DNA of 64,000 nt from Chelatococcus albus (GTDB lineage: Bacteria; Pseudomonadota; Alphaproteobacteria; Rhizobiales; Beijerinckiaceae): positions 1-64,000 of the forward strand of contig NZ_JASJEV010000008.1 in assembly GCF_030067675.1 (NCBI RefSeq), written 5' to 3'. This document shows, in pieces, positions 10,187-22,665 of the stretch; the first letter of the stretch is position 1, and the number at the start of each line of letters is the position of its first letter. Both the position numbers and the translations under genes were made by a program. The notes beneath the pieces are model-generated. The model ran no database searches and was not told where the DNA came from. It saw only the letters and a program-made list of their open reading frames with translations.

Positions 10187-11398
10187 ATGACGACGCTGCA
10201 AGACGACAAGGCCGCGGGCGGCTGGGAAGAGCCGCGCGCGACGGCCGTTCTCGTGCTGGCCGACGGCACGGTGCTCGAAGGCTTCGGCCTCGGCGCCGAG
10301 GGCGAGGCGACCGGCGAGGTCTGCTTCAACACGGCGATGACCGGCTACCAGGAGATCCTGACCGACCCCTCCTATGCCGGGCAGATCATCACCTTCACCT
10401 TCCCGCACATCGGCAACGTCGGCACGAACGAGGAGGACATCGAGACGGTCAACATGGCCGCGGCCTCCGGCGTGCGCGGCATGATCGTGCACGCCTCCAT
10501 CACGGAGCCCGCCAACTGGCGCGCCACCCGCCACCTCGACGCCTGGCTCAAGGCGCGCGGAATCGTGGGCCTCTCGGGCATCGACACTCGCGCGCTCACC
10601 GCGCTCATCCGCGAGAAAGGCATGCCGAACGCGGTCGTCGCCCACGATCCGTCCGGGAATTTCGACCTCGACCGGCTGAAGGCGCTCGCTGCCGGGCTCC
10701 CGTCGATGGACGGCCTCGACCTCGTGCCGCTCGTCACCGCCGCTCAGCGCTACGAATGGGACGAGACAACCTGGGCGCTCGGCGAAGGCTACGGCCGGCG
10801 CTGCGAGGCGAAGCACCATGTCGTCGCGCTCGACTACGGCGTGAAGCGCAATATCCTGCGTCTGCTCGCCTCGCGCGGCTGCAAGGTCACCGTCCTGCCG
10901 GCGACCGCAACCGCCGAGGACGTGCTTGCGCTCAAGCCGGACGGGGTCTTCCTCTCCAACGGCCCCGGCGACCCGGCAGCGACGGGCGAATATTCCGTAC
11001 CGGTGATCAAGGCGCTCCTCGACAAGAAGGTGCCTACCTTCGGCATCTGCCTCGGGCACCAGATGCTCGGCCTCGCTGTCGGCGCCAAGACGACCAAGAT
11101 GCACCAGGGCCACCACGGCGCAAACCATCCGGTGAAGGACGTGACGACGGGCAAGGTCGAGATCGTGTCCATGAACCACGGTTTTGCGGTCGACCGCGCG
11201 ACGCTGCCGCCGAACGCCGTTGAAACCCATGTGTCGCTCTTCGACGGCTCGAACTGCGGCATCGCGCTGACCGACCGCCCGGCCTTCTCGGTGCAGCACC
11301 ACCCGGAGGCAAGCCCCGGCCCGCAGGACAGCCACTACCTCTTCGACCGTTTCGTCGAGATGATCGAGGCCGAGAAGGCCAAGAAGGCGGCCGCCTGA
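10187..11398 (+). CDS. carA: Carbamoyl-phosphate synthase small subunit
   Basis: The product is about 403 residues. The N-terminal CPSase small-chain domain has LADGTVLEGFGLGAEGEATG and FNTAMTGYQEILTDPSYAGQ. The C-terminal class I glutamine amidotransferase has the nucleophile Cys in TFGICLGHQMLG and the His-Glu pair in HHPEASPGP. It hydrolyses glutamine and passes ammonia to CarB for arginine and pyrimidine synthesis. The start is ATG at 10187 by alignment to the family; an in-frame ATG at 10148 is possible. A small hairpin (CCGGCT-CCCA-AGCCGG, 10151-10166) lies just before the start. carB is 2.5 kb downstream, not adjacent. Confidence 0.97.
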   Translation: MTTLQDDKAAGGWEEPRATAVLVLADGTVLEGFGLGAEGEATGEVCFNTAMTGYQEILTDPSYAGQIITFTFPHIGNVGTNEEDIETVNMAAASGVRGMIVHASITEPANWRATRHLDAWLKARGIVGLSGIDTRALTALIREKGMPNAVVAHDPSGNFDLDRLKALAAGLPSMDGLDLVPLVTAAQRYEWDETTWALGEGYGRRCEAKHHVVALDYGVKRNILRLLASRGCKVTVLPATATAEDVLALKPDGVFLSNGPGDPAATGEYSVPVIKALLDKKVPTFGICLGHQMLGLAVGAKTTKMHQGHHGANHPVKDVTTGKVEIVSMNHGFAVDRATLPPNAVETHVSLFDGSNCGIALTDRPAFSVQHHPEASPGPQDSHYLFDRFVEMIEAEKAKKAAA

Positions 11399-11583
11399 CA
11401 GACTTTTGGTCTGAGCCTTTTCCTCCTCCCTCTGAGACAGCGCGCTTCCCGAGCCCGTCGGCCCCGGGGGCGCTACATTCCCCCTCACTGCTGCCCCTGC
11501 TTCTTCACGGAACCAGTGTCCAGTTTGGCGCAAAATGCGCTAGTGAGACCATGCGGCCCTGACCGCGCCGCATGGGGGAATGC

Positions 11584-12273
11584 ATGAACTGGCGCGATTT
11601 CTGGAATTCCGACACGCCGATCTACGTCAGCGAGCGTCACAAGCTCCTGCACTACCGGCTTGTCGCGCGGGACTTGGCGACGCTCGTGCCCTCCCCCGAT
11701 GCCACGGTCCTTGACTACGGCTGCGGCGAGGCCCTGGCGGCGGACGAAGTGGCGCGCCACGCGTCCTCTCTCATCCTCTGTGATCAGGCTCCACTGGTAC
11801 GCGACAGACTGAAGGCCCTCTTCGGCGCCAACCCGAAGATCTCGGTGCGTGCGCCGGAGGAGATCGAGGCGCTTCCCTCGTCGAGCCTCGACCTCGTGGT
11901 CATGAACTCGCTCGTCCAGTATCTGAGTCGCACCGAACTGGAAGGGCTACTCCGCCTCTGGAAGGACAAGCTCAAGTCCACCGGCCTGCTCGTTATCGCC
12001 GACGTCGTTCCGCCGAAAGTGAGCCCCGTGACCGACGCCGCCGCCCTCCTCTCCTTCGCCCTCAGGGGGGGCTTCCTGCTTGCAGCCGTCGCGGGCCTCG
12101 TGCGCACCTTCTTCTCCGACTACCGCAAGATCCGCGGCCGGCTCGGGCTGTCGCAGTACGAGGAGGCTGATCTGTTGGCGCTGCTCGGGGCCGCGGGCTT
12201 TTCGGCCGAGCGCTGGCGCCCGAACCTCGGCCACAACCAAGCGCGCATGACCTTCCTGGCGCGGCCGGCCTGA
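11584..12273 (+). CDS. Class I SAM-dependent methyltransferase
   Basis: The product is 229 residues. Motif I is VLDYGCGEALAADEV, followed by LILCDQAP, and the post-II region is SSLDLVVMNSLVQYLSR, the Methyltransf_11-like Rossmann pattern. A hydrophobic stretch (ALLSFALRGGFLLAAVAGLV, about residues 155-175) may touch the membrane or bind a lipid-like substrate. The substrate is unknown. The start is ATG at 11584 with GGGGGA seven bases upstream. It is convergent with the GtrA gene, whose 3' end is 13 bases away. A role in modifying a lipid-linked glycan would fit the GtrA neighbour, but this is only inference. Confidence 0.8.
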   Translation: MNWRDFWNSDTPIYVSERHKLLHYRLVARDLATLVPSPDATVLDYGCGEALAADEVARHASSLILCDQAPLVRDRLKALFGANPKISVRAPEEIEALPSSSLDLVVMNSLVQYLSRTELEGLLRLWKDKLKSTGLLVIADVVPPKVSPVTDAAALLSFALRGGFLLAAVAGLVRTFFSDYRKIRGRLGLSQYEEADLLALLGAAGFSAERWRPNLGHNQARMTFLARPA

Positions 12274-12286
12274 TGGGCTGCGACGC

Positions 12287-12694
12287 TCACCGTCCAGCGG
12301 ACGCGAAGGTCCAGATCCGGTTGGCGAGAAAGGTCCAGATGAGGACGAGCCCGGTCGTCACGAGCTGCGCCGGGACATAGGGCGCGCCCCAGCGGTCGAC
12401 GAAGAGGTGCATGAAGAGGCCGGTCAACAGAAAGCCGACGGCAGCCACCAGCGCAAACCGCCAGGTGGCTTCGCGGTGCGGACGGTCGCTCGCGAAGGTG
12501 TGGCGGCGGTTGAGCCCGTAGGAGACGACGCCGCCGACGACGAAGCCCGCGAGCGTCGCTGGAACGGGCGCGACGCGGGCAAGTTCCACGAGGCCGATCA
12601 GCGTGCCGTAATGGCCGACGGCGGCGAGCACGCCGACCCCGGCGAAAGTCACGATCTGACGCACGAGGAGGCGCATGCTGTCGGCAGCGGTCAT
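12287..12694 (-). CDS. GtrA-family membrane protein
   Basis: The product is 135 residues with four predicted membrane helices: TFAGVGVLAAVGHYGTLIGL, ATLAGFVVGGVVSYGLNR, FALVAAVGFLLTGLFMHL and LVTTGLVLIWTFLANRIW. The pattern YGLNRRHTF and the ending ANRIWTF are diagnostic of the GtrA family. Members help translocate or transfer polyprenyl-linked sugars across the inner membrane. No glycosyltransferase partner is adjacent. It is divergent from the decayed L,D-transpeptidase gene, with 243 bases between the starts that must hold both promoters. Confidence 0.85.
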   Translation of the reverse strand: MTAADSMRLLVRQIVTFAGVGVLAAVGHYGTLIGLVELARVAPVPATLAGFVVGGVVSYGLNRRHTFASDRPHREATWRFALVAAVGFLLTGLFMHLFVDRWGAPYVPAQLVTTGLVLIWTFLANRIWTFASAGR

Positions 12695-12937
12695 GGTGCG
12701 GGTTGGGACACTTGATCCGGAAGGCTGCCCTACCTGTCCGGACGATCGATCTGCAAGTCAATAGCCCTCGCCCCGACGCCGGCTGCGGACAATCCGCGAC
12801 CGCCGGGCGAAGGGAGCTGGCCTCCGCCGCCCCCCCTGCGCGGTACGATATTGCCATCAACTCAACCGTTGGTAGATTTCGATCATCCCGCTCCTGCCGG
12901 CCGGACCCACGAGCCCCCCACGAGAGGGGATCGCCAC

Positions 12938-13575
12938 ATGACGCGCCTCGATCGCAGAGCATTCGTCGCGAAGGGCCTTCTCACGCTCGCCGCAGCCGCC
13001 AGCGGCTGGCGGGCGACACCGGCCTTGTCCCTGAGCGAGGAGGACTATTTCGACGGCATGGCGGAGGATCACGGCGTCCTTAATCGCCGCATCAACCTGA
13101 CGCTCATCGACCCTGCCTTCCGCCGCCAGCTCGTGGCCTACCCCAATGGTCAGCTGCCGGGCTCGATCGTCATCGATACGCGCGAGCATTTCCTCTATGT
13201 GACGCGCGACGACAACTCGGCAATCCGCTACGGGGTCGGTGTGGGACGCGAGGGCTTCCAATGGTTCGGCAGCGCCTCGGTGCAGCGGAAGGCTATCTGG
13301 CCGAACTGAACGCGCCGGCCGAGATGCTGCAGCGCCGGCCGGACATTCCGAAGTTCGTCAAGGGCTGCCCTGACAATCCCCTCGGTCCCCGCGCCCTCTA
13401 CCTCTACCGCGACGGCAGGGACCTGCTCTATCGCATCCGCGGCACCACCAGGCCCTGGACGATCGGCGGCGACGTCTCGAGCGGCTGTATCCGCATGCTG
13501 AACGAGGACGTCATCGGCCTCTGCCAGCGCGTCCCGACGGGGACGCGCGTGCTCGTTCATCCGTATCTGACATGA
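12938..13575 (+). pseudogene. L,D-transpeptidase (YkuD), frameshifted and missing active-site His
   Basis: The gene starts at ATG 12938 with GAGAGGGGA upstream and a Tat-like leader (LDRRAFVAKGLLTLAAAAS). It reads through the YkuD domain as far as VQRKAIWPN and then stops (TGA 13307-13309). Homology resumes at once in the next frame (NAPAEMLQRRPDIPKF) and runs to VPTGTRVLVHPYLT. Adding one G in the sequence aactgaacg restores N-W-N-A-P-A-E-M, so a single-base deletion split the gene. The normal HGT motif before the catalytic SSGCIRM box reads RGT here, so the conserved active-site His is Arg. Both defects together favour a dead gene over a sequencing error. Intact relatives crosslink peptidoglycan in the periplasm. 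Confidence 0.85.
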
Positions 13576-13906
13576 CGGCTGCGGCCGTCCGCCGGGCCGA
13601 AGCCGGGTGGCATGCGGGCAAACCGCGAGCGGAGCGGTAATCCGGCGCGCCGGCCTTGCGCTTGCCGCCTGCGAGCCCTTCCCTCCCCCGCGATTCTCGT
13701 CTATGAGGCCGGGTTGATCCGGGCAGGAGCACGTCTCTCGAGGGCGCGGTCGCGTGACCGCCGCATCCTCTCGCCCACACGGATGACACGGGGACGCGCT
13801 CCGGCTTTCCGCGAGGCCGATGGCGCGGCCTTTTTTTATGCGCCCCGTCCGACCCTTCGGCCCGGGGCGCCAACCGACAACGCGAGCAGAACAGCGAGCG
13901 AGACGC
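13576..13906 (+). other. 331-base leader region before carB with two hairpins
   Basis: No gene is supported here. Two stable hairpins lie in the second half: GCGGTC-GCGT-GACCGC at 13746-13761, and an intrinsic terminator at 13814-13837 only 70 bases before the carB start. The carB promoter must lie either upstream of the terminator, making it an attenuator, or in the last 70 bases. Confidence 0.5.
13814..13837 (+). terminator. Intrinsic terminator or attenuator in front of carB
   Basis: The stem AGGCCG/CGGCCT closes a six-base loop and is followed by seven T residues on the plus strand. It lies 238 bases after the end of the decayed L,D-transpeptidase and 70 bases before carB. Confidence 0.75.
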
Positions 13907-17224
<3,318 letters not shown>

Positions 17225-17235
17225 GCGCGAGGTAC

Positions 17236-17257
17236 GCCGGTCTCCTGACCGGCCGTC
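17236..17257 (+). terminator. Hairpin after carB
   Basis: A perfect 7-base stem GCCGGTC/GACCGGC closes TCCT, 11 bases after the carB stop. The T tract is weak (CGTCGTTT), so termination may be partial and greA may receive some readthrough. Confidence 0.5.
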
Positions 17258-17336
17258 GTTTCAGTGAGTTTCGCGGCACGTCGCGGGGCATCTTCATTTG
17301 CCCCGGGGCGCAGCGTTTGTTGTGAGAGAAGGACGA

Positions 17337-17810
17337 ATGGACAAGATCCCGATGACGGCCGCCGGCTACGCGGCCCTGGAGGCGGAATTGAAGCGCCGCC
17401 AGCAGCAGGACCGTCCGAGCATTATCGAGGCGATTGCCGAAGCGCGCGCGCTCGGAGATCTATCGGAGAATGCGGAGTATCACGCCGCCAAGGAGGCGCA
17501 GAGCCTCAACGAAGGACGCATCCTGGAACTCGAAGGGCTGCTGTCCCGCGCCGAGATCATCGACGTCACCAAGCTCAACGGCAAGACGGTCAAGTTCGGC
17601 GCCGTCGTGACCCTCGTCGACGAGGACACGGAGGAAGAAAAGATCTACCAGATCGTCGGGGAGCCCGAGGCAGATGTGCGCTCCGGTCGCGTCTCCATCA
17701 CCTCGCCCGTGGCGCGCGCGCTCATCGGCAAGACGATCGGTGATTCCGTCGAAGTGAACACGCCGGGCGGCGGCAAGTCCTACGAGATTGTCAACGTCGT
17801 CTTCGGCTGA
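17337..17810 (+). CDS. greA: Transcription elongation factor GreA
   Basis: The product is 157 residues with the two GreA domains: an N-terminal antiparallel coiled coil ([34 protein letters not shown], with the acidic tip D-x-x-E) and a C-terminal FKBP-like domain ([38 protein letters not shown]). It stimulates transcript cleavage in backtracked RNA polymerase. The start is ATG 17337 with AGAGAAGGA upstream, giving the family sequence MDKIPMT. It is followed by a strong palindromic terminator. Confidence 0.97.
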   Translation: MDKIPMTAAGYAALEAELKRRQQQDRPSIIEAIAEARALGDLSENAEYHAAKEAQSLNEGRILELEGLLSRAEIIDVTKLNGKTVKFGAVVTLVDEDTEEEKIYQIVGEPEADVRSGRVSITSPVARALIGKTIGDSVEVNTPGGGKSYEIVNVVFG

Positions 17811-17878
17811 CGGCGCAGACGCTTGGGCTCCGGTTTCCGCGAGCCGGTTTGCCGAGGGCAGGACGCGACCCCATATTG

Positions 17879-17907
17879 CGGCGAGACGGGGCCCCGTCTC
17901 GCCGTTT
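17879..17907 (+). terminator. Long palindromic terminator after greA
   Basis: A perfect 26-base palindrome (17879-17904; arms begin CGGCGAGACGG) is followed by TTT. It folds as a stable stem 68 bases after the greA stop and 83 bases before the next start. Confidence 0.7.
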
Positions 17908-17986
17908 GGCTGAGTGGATGACGTGGCGCAAGCCTCGGCCTCGGCGACGGACTGGGGCAGATGGCCGGGTTGGATCGGAGTGGATC

Positions 17987-18493
17987 ATGTCCCTGTCTCG
18001 TCGCGCGTTGCTCGCCGGCCTCGCTGCAGCCGGCCTAACCGGCCGCGCGGTCGCTCAGGCGGGCGGCCAGGTTTTCTCGCGGATCGCCGTCGACGTCTCG
18101 GCGCTGCGGGTCCAGGGCCTCGGTCCCTGGGCCGATCTCGTGGCGGAGAGCCTCGACGACTCCCTGCGGCGCGAGTTCGTCGGCCGCATCGCACCGGGCG
18201 CCCGCGGCGCGCCCATGCTCGTCGCCCGCATCAACGGCATGTCGCTGCCCGCCTATGTCGGCAGCGGCGGCGGACCGCGCTTCAACGGCAGTGGCGGCAA
18301 TGGCACCAATGACTACCTCGACGGAGAGCTCCTCGTCGTAACGGCCGGCGGGCGGCAGGTCCTGGAGCGCAAGCCGATTCTCTCCGCCGTTCCCGCTGCG
18401 TCGGCGGGTGCCTGGTATCAACCCGACATCGACCGGCAGCGTGTCCTGGCACTCACCAGGCACTTTGCCGGTTGGGCACGCCGCATGATCTGA
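17987..18493 (+). CDS. Hypothetical exported protein with Tat-like leader
   Basis: The product is 168 residues. The N-terminus MSLSRRALLAGLAAAGLTG carries a twin-arginine-like SRRALLAG leader with a probable AVAQA cleavage site. The mature part has conserved-looking blocks (VDVSALRVQGLGPWADLV, LDDSLRREFVGRIA), a glycine-rich loop (GSGGGPRFNGSGGNG) and YLDGELLVVTAGGRQVLER. This resembles a conserved hypothetical periplasmic protein of Rhizobiales, but I cannot assign a function. The start has GGAG nine bases upstream. It is convergent with the Lrp gene; a hairpin CGGGCC-GTC-GGCCCG (18581-18595) lies between them. Confidence 0.65.
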   Translation: MSLSRRALLAGLAAAGLTGRAVAQAGGQVFSRIAVDVSALRVQGLGPWADLVAESLDDSLRREFVGRIAPGARGAPMLVARINGMSLPAYVGSGGGPRFNGSGGNGTNDYLDGELLVVTAGGRQVLERKPILSAVPAASAGAWYQPDIDRQRVLALTRHFAGWARRMI

Positions 18494-18630
18494 ACTGCCG
18501 TCGGGCGCCAAGCGCGCCTCCGACCTCCCCGGATCGGAAAGCGTGTTCGACCGATCGGTGACCAGATCATTGTCACGTTGCGGGCCGTCGGCCCGGTACC
18601 CAACCGGTATCGGCTTCGGCAGAAAGGACG

Positions 18631-19113
18631 CTAGGCCGGGGCCGCTTCGCGGGAGATCGGCACAATCGGCTCGTCCTTGACGAGGTCGAGGGTGAGGGCC
18701 GTGCGCACATTGCGCACATTGGGCAGGGCCGTGAGTTCCAGCACGAAGCTCTGGAAGGCCTTGAGGTCGGGCGCAACACACTTCAGGATGAAGTCGATGT
18801 CGCCCGACAGCGTCCAGCATTCGCGCACCAGCGGCCAAGCACGGATGCGCTCGTGGAAATTGCCGAGGTCGGTCTCTGCCTGGCTCGCGAGCTGAACCAT
18901 GGCGAAGCAGGTCACCTCGTAGCCGAGCTTCTTCTCGTCAAGGATCGCGCGGTATCCTTTGATGATGCCTGCCTCTTCGAGCGAGCGGACCCGTCGCAGG
19001 CACGGCGGAGCCGAGATGCCGGCACGGCGAGCGAGTTCGACGTTGGTGATGCGGCCGTCGTCCTGGAGTTCCCGCAGGATCTTCCAGTCGGTGGCATCGA
19101 GGCGAGAGCGCAA
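18631..19113 (-). CDS. Lrp/AsnC-family transcriptional regulator
   Basis: The product is 160 residues. An N-terminal winged helix-turn-helix (LDATDWKILRELQDDGRITN, then VELARRAGISAPPCLRRVRS) is followed by a RAM ligand-binding domain (LRECWTLSGDIDFILK pattern, here VRECWTLSGDIDFILKCV). These proteins form octamers that respond to amino acids. No ATG is available at the right place; I choose TTG at 19113, because it begins MRSRLDATDWK and has AAGGGA eight bases upstream. The frame is open far upstream on the minus strand opposite the ELM1-like gene, but that is shadow. It is divergent from the ELM1-like gene. Confidence 0.88.
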   Translation of the reverse strand: MRSRLDATDWKILRELQDDGRITNVELARRAGISAPPCLRRVRSLEEAGIIKGYRAILDEKKLGYEVTCFAMVQLASQAETDLGNFHERIRAWPLVRECWTLSGDIDFILKCVAPDLKAFQSFVLELTALPNVRNVRTALTLDLVKDEPIVPISREAAPA

Positions 19114-19169
19114 ACGAAACGGTCCCTTCAGGCGCAAACCGGGGCTGTTTAGACCGGCCTCGAACCCGA

Positions 19170-19198
19170 TACAAGGGGCAGCCGGCCACCTCCTTGTA
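19170..19198. promoter_or_regulatory. Inverted repeat TACAAGG-N15-CCTTGTA between lrp-type gene and ELM1-like gene
   Basis: Two perfect 7-base arms lie in the 123-base divergent promoter region. The position suits autoregulation by the Lrp-like protein, but the sequence alone does not identify the binding protein. Confidence 0.4.
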
Positions 19199-19236
19199 GA
19201 ACGATTCGGCACGGTCGGTCCGCGAAGGCTTTTGTA

Positions 19237-21226
<1,990 letters not shown>

Positions 21227-21244
21227 TCGAGAGGAAACGCCGCT

Positions 21245-22180
21245 GTGCCTACGCGTGGCGGAACGACAACATCGGGCCCGGGGGCGGCCGTGGATTGGGA
21301 CAAAGTTCGCATCTTCTATACCGTCGCCGAGGCCGGGAGCTTCACCCGTGCGGGCGACGAACTGGGGCTGAGCCAATCGGCGGTCAGTCGGCAGGTGAGC
21401 GCGCTCGAGCGCGAGCTGAGGGCGCCTCTCTTTCACCGTCACGCGCGTGGCCTCATTCTCACCGAGCAGGGAGAACTGCTCTTCCGGGCCGCGCGCGACA
21501 TGACCATGCGCCTCGACGCGACGCGGGCGCGGCTCGCCGACTCGCGCGAGCGGCCGTCGGGAACGCTGCGGGTAACGACGACGCTCGGCCTCGGCTCGCA
21601 CTGGCTGACGCCACGCCTCGGCGAGTTCCTCGACCTCTATCCGGAGGTGAAGGTGGAGCTCATCCTCACCGACGAGGAGCTCGACCTGTCGATGCGCGAG
21701 GCGGACGTGGCCATCCGGCTGCGGCAGCCGACGCAGGGCGACCTCATTCAGCGGCGTCTGTTCACCGTTCATTTCCATGTCTATGCGTCCACGGAATACC
21801 TGAAACGATTTGGACAGCCCGAAAAGCTCGCCGATCTAGACAACCACCGCATCATGTCCTTCGGCGGAACGGTTCCCCACTACCTTCTCGCAACGCACTG
21901 GCTCGGCACCGCAGGCCGCGATCCCAAGGATCCGCGCACCTACCACCTCATGGTGAACAACATCACAGCGCTGAAGAAGGCGGTGGAAAAGGGCTCCGGC
22001 CTCGCGATCCTGCCGGATTACCTGGTCGAACCTGGCACGGGCCTCGTACAGATCCTCACTGACGTCGAAATGCCCTCGCTCGACAGCTACCTCGTCTATC
22101 CGGAGGAGATGAAGAGCGTCGCGCGCGTCCAAGTATTCCGCGACTTCCTGATCAGCAAGGCGCAGCGCTGGACCTACTGA
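21245..22180 (+). CDS. LysR-family transcriptional regulator
   Basis: The product is 311 residues with an N-terminal helix-turn-helix (VRIFYTVAEAGSFTRAGDEL, LSQSAVSRQVSALERELRAP) and a C-terminal periplasmic-binding-like effector domain (GTLRVTTTLGLGSHWLTPRL). The start is GTG 21245 with GAGAGGAAA eight bases upstream; ATG choices do not exist at the right place. It is coupled to trxB, so a link to redox control or to an adjacent target is plausible, but the inducer is unknown. Two hairpins and a candidate small RNA follow. Confidence 0.9.
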   Translation: MPTRGGTTTSGPGAAVDWDKVRIFYTVAEAGSFTRAGDELGLSQSAVSRQVSALERELRAPLFHRHARGLILTEQGELLFRAARDMTMRLDATRARLADSRERPSGTLRVTTTLGLGSHWLTPRLGEFLDLYPEVKVELILTDEELDLSMREADVAIRLRQPTQGDLIQRRLFTVHFHVYASTEYLKRFGQPEKLADLDNHRIMSFGGTVPHYLLATHWLGTAGRDPKDPRTYHLMVNNITALKKAVEKGSGLAILPDYLVEPGTGLVQILTDVEMPSLDSYLVYPEEMKSVARVQVFRDFLISKAQRWTY

Positions 22181-22196
22181 GCAGACCGGGTGATCA

Positions 22197-22233
22197 AACA
22201 TGCGGCATGTGCATGGCTGTCATGCCGCATGTT
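22197..22233 (+). terminator. Perfect 13-base inverted repeat after lysR gene
   Basis: Arms AACATGCGGCATG and CATGCCGCATGTT flank an 11-base loop, starting 17 bases past the LysR stop. There is no T tract. It probably stabilises or ends the trxB-lysR transcript, but it could be a protein-binding site. Confidence 0.5.
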
Positions 22234-22236
22234 GCA

Positions 22237-22265
22237 TTGCAAAAAGGCAGGCAAAGGGCGATATC
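22237..22265 (+). promoter_or_regulatory. Candidate promoter for small RNA
   Basis: TTGCAA and GATATC are separated by 17 bases, a reasonable sigma-70 spacing, and would start transcription near 22270. This is pattern matching only. Confidence 0.35.
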
Positions 22266-22269
22266 ACTC

Positions 22270-22403
22270 GTGGCTGAAGGCGATGGGCTCCGCACCTCCT
22301 CCCGGCGTAGAGCTCATTTCGGCCGTTCCCCTCTGGAAGTGTTCTGACCTCTGGTCAGACCTGACTTCAGGCCGGGTTCCTCCAAAGGAACCCGGCCTTT
22401 TTT
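22270..22403 (+). ncRNA. Candidate trans-acting small RNA with CCUCCUCCC loop
   Basis: Three hairpins in a row end in a strong intrinsic terminator with no coding frame. Hairpin 1 has an 8-base stem ATGGGCTC/GAGCTCAT (22283-22290 with 22310-22317, one G-U) topped by CGC/GCG, and it shows CCTCCTCCC (22295-22303) in its loop. Hairpin 2 is TCTGACC-TCT-GGTCAGA (22343-22359). Hairpin 3 is the terminator at 22369-22403. An exposed anti-Shine-Dalgarno loop of this type defines the alpha-r14 and cuckoo RNA classes of alphaproteobacteria, which act on or sponge mRNA translation starts. The 5' end at about 22270 rests on a candidate promoter. The alternative is that this is only a long 3' UTR of the lysR gene. 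Confidence 0.6.
22369..22403 (+). terminator. Strong intrinsic terminator
   Basis: The 12-base stem AGGCCGGGTTCC/GGAACCCGGCCT closes TCCAAA and is followed by six T residues. It ends the candidate small RNA or the lysR transcript. Confidence 0.9.
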
Positions 22404-22665
22404 CATTCCCCCACGACAAGCGCCAGCGGGCCGGCGATGAAAGCCCTTCCCGCGGCATTCGGACCGGGCGCCACGGCAAAACGCCTTGGCGCCGCCCCTT
22501 GGCCAGATTAGCGTGACAGCGGATTGTGAGTGTCGCTCGGCCCCGACCACAGGGTCCGTCGCGTTCCGACCTACCCGTGGGCCCAACGGTGCCGCCAAAG
22601 TCAGCGTCAGTCCGCGTTTTCATGCAAGTCGATTGCGTCACAGCCTTTCGCCAAGGACATTACTC

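Noticed and set aside
11421-11430. Second CCTCCTCCC motif, after carA
   Set aside because: It is not in a hairpin loop (flanking TCTGAG copies are direct, not inverted) and has no terminator of quality, so a small RNA is not supported.
9521-11533. 670-codon minus-strand frame spanning carA and yqeY
   Set aside because: Only the last 160 codons (yqeY) are real; the remainder is antisense to carA.
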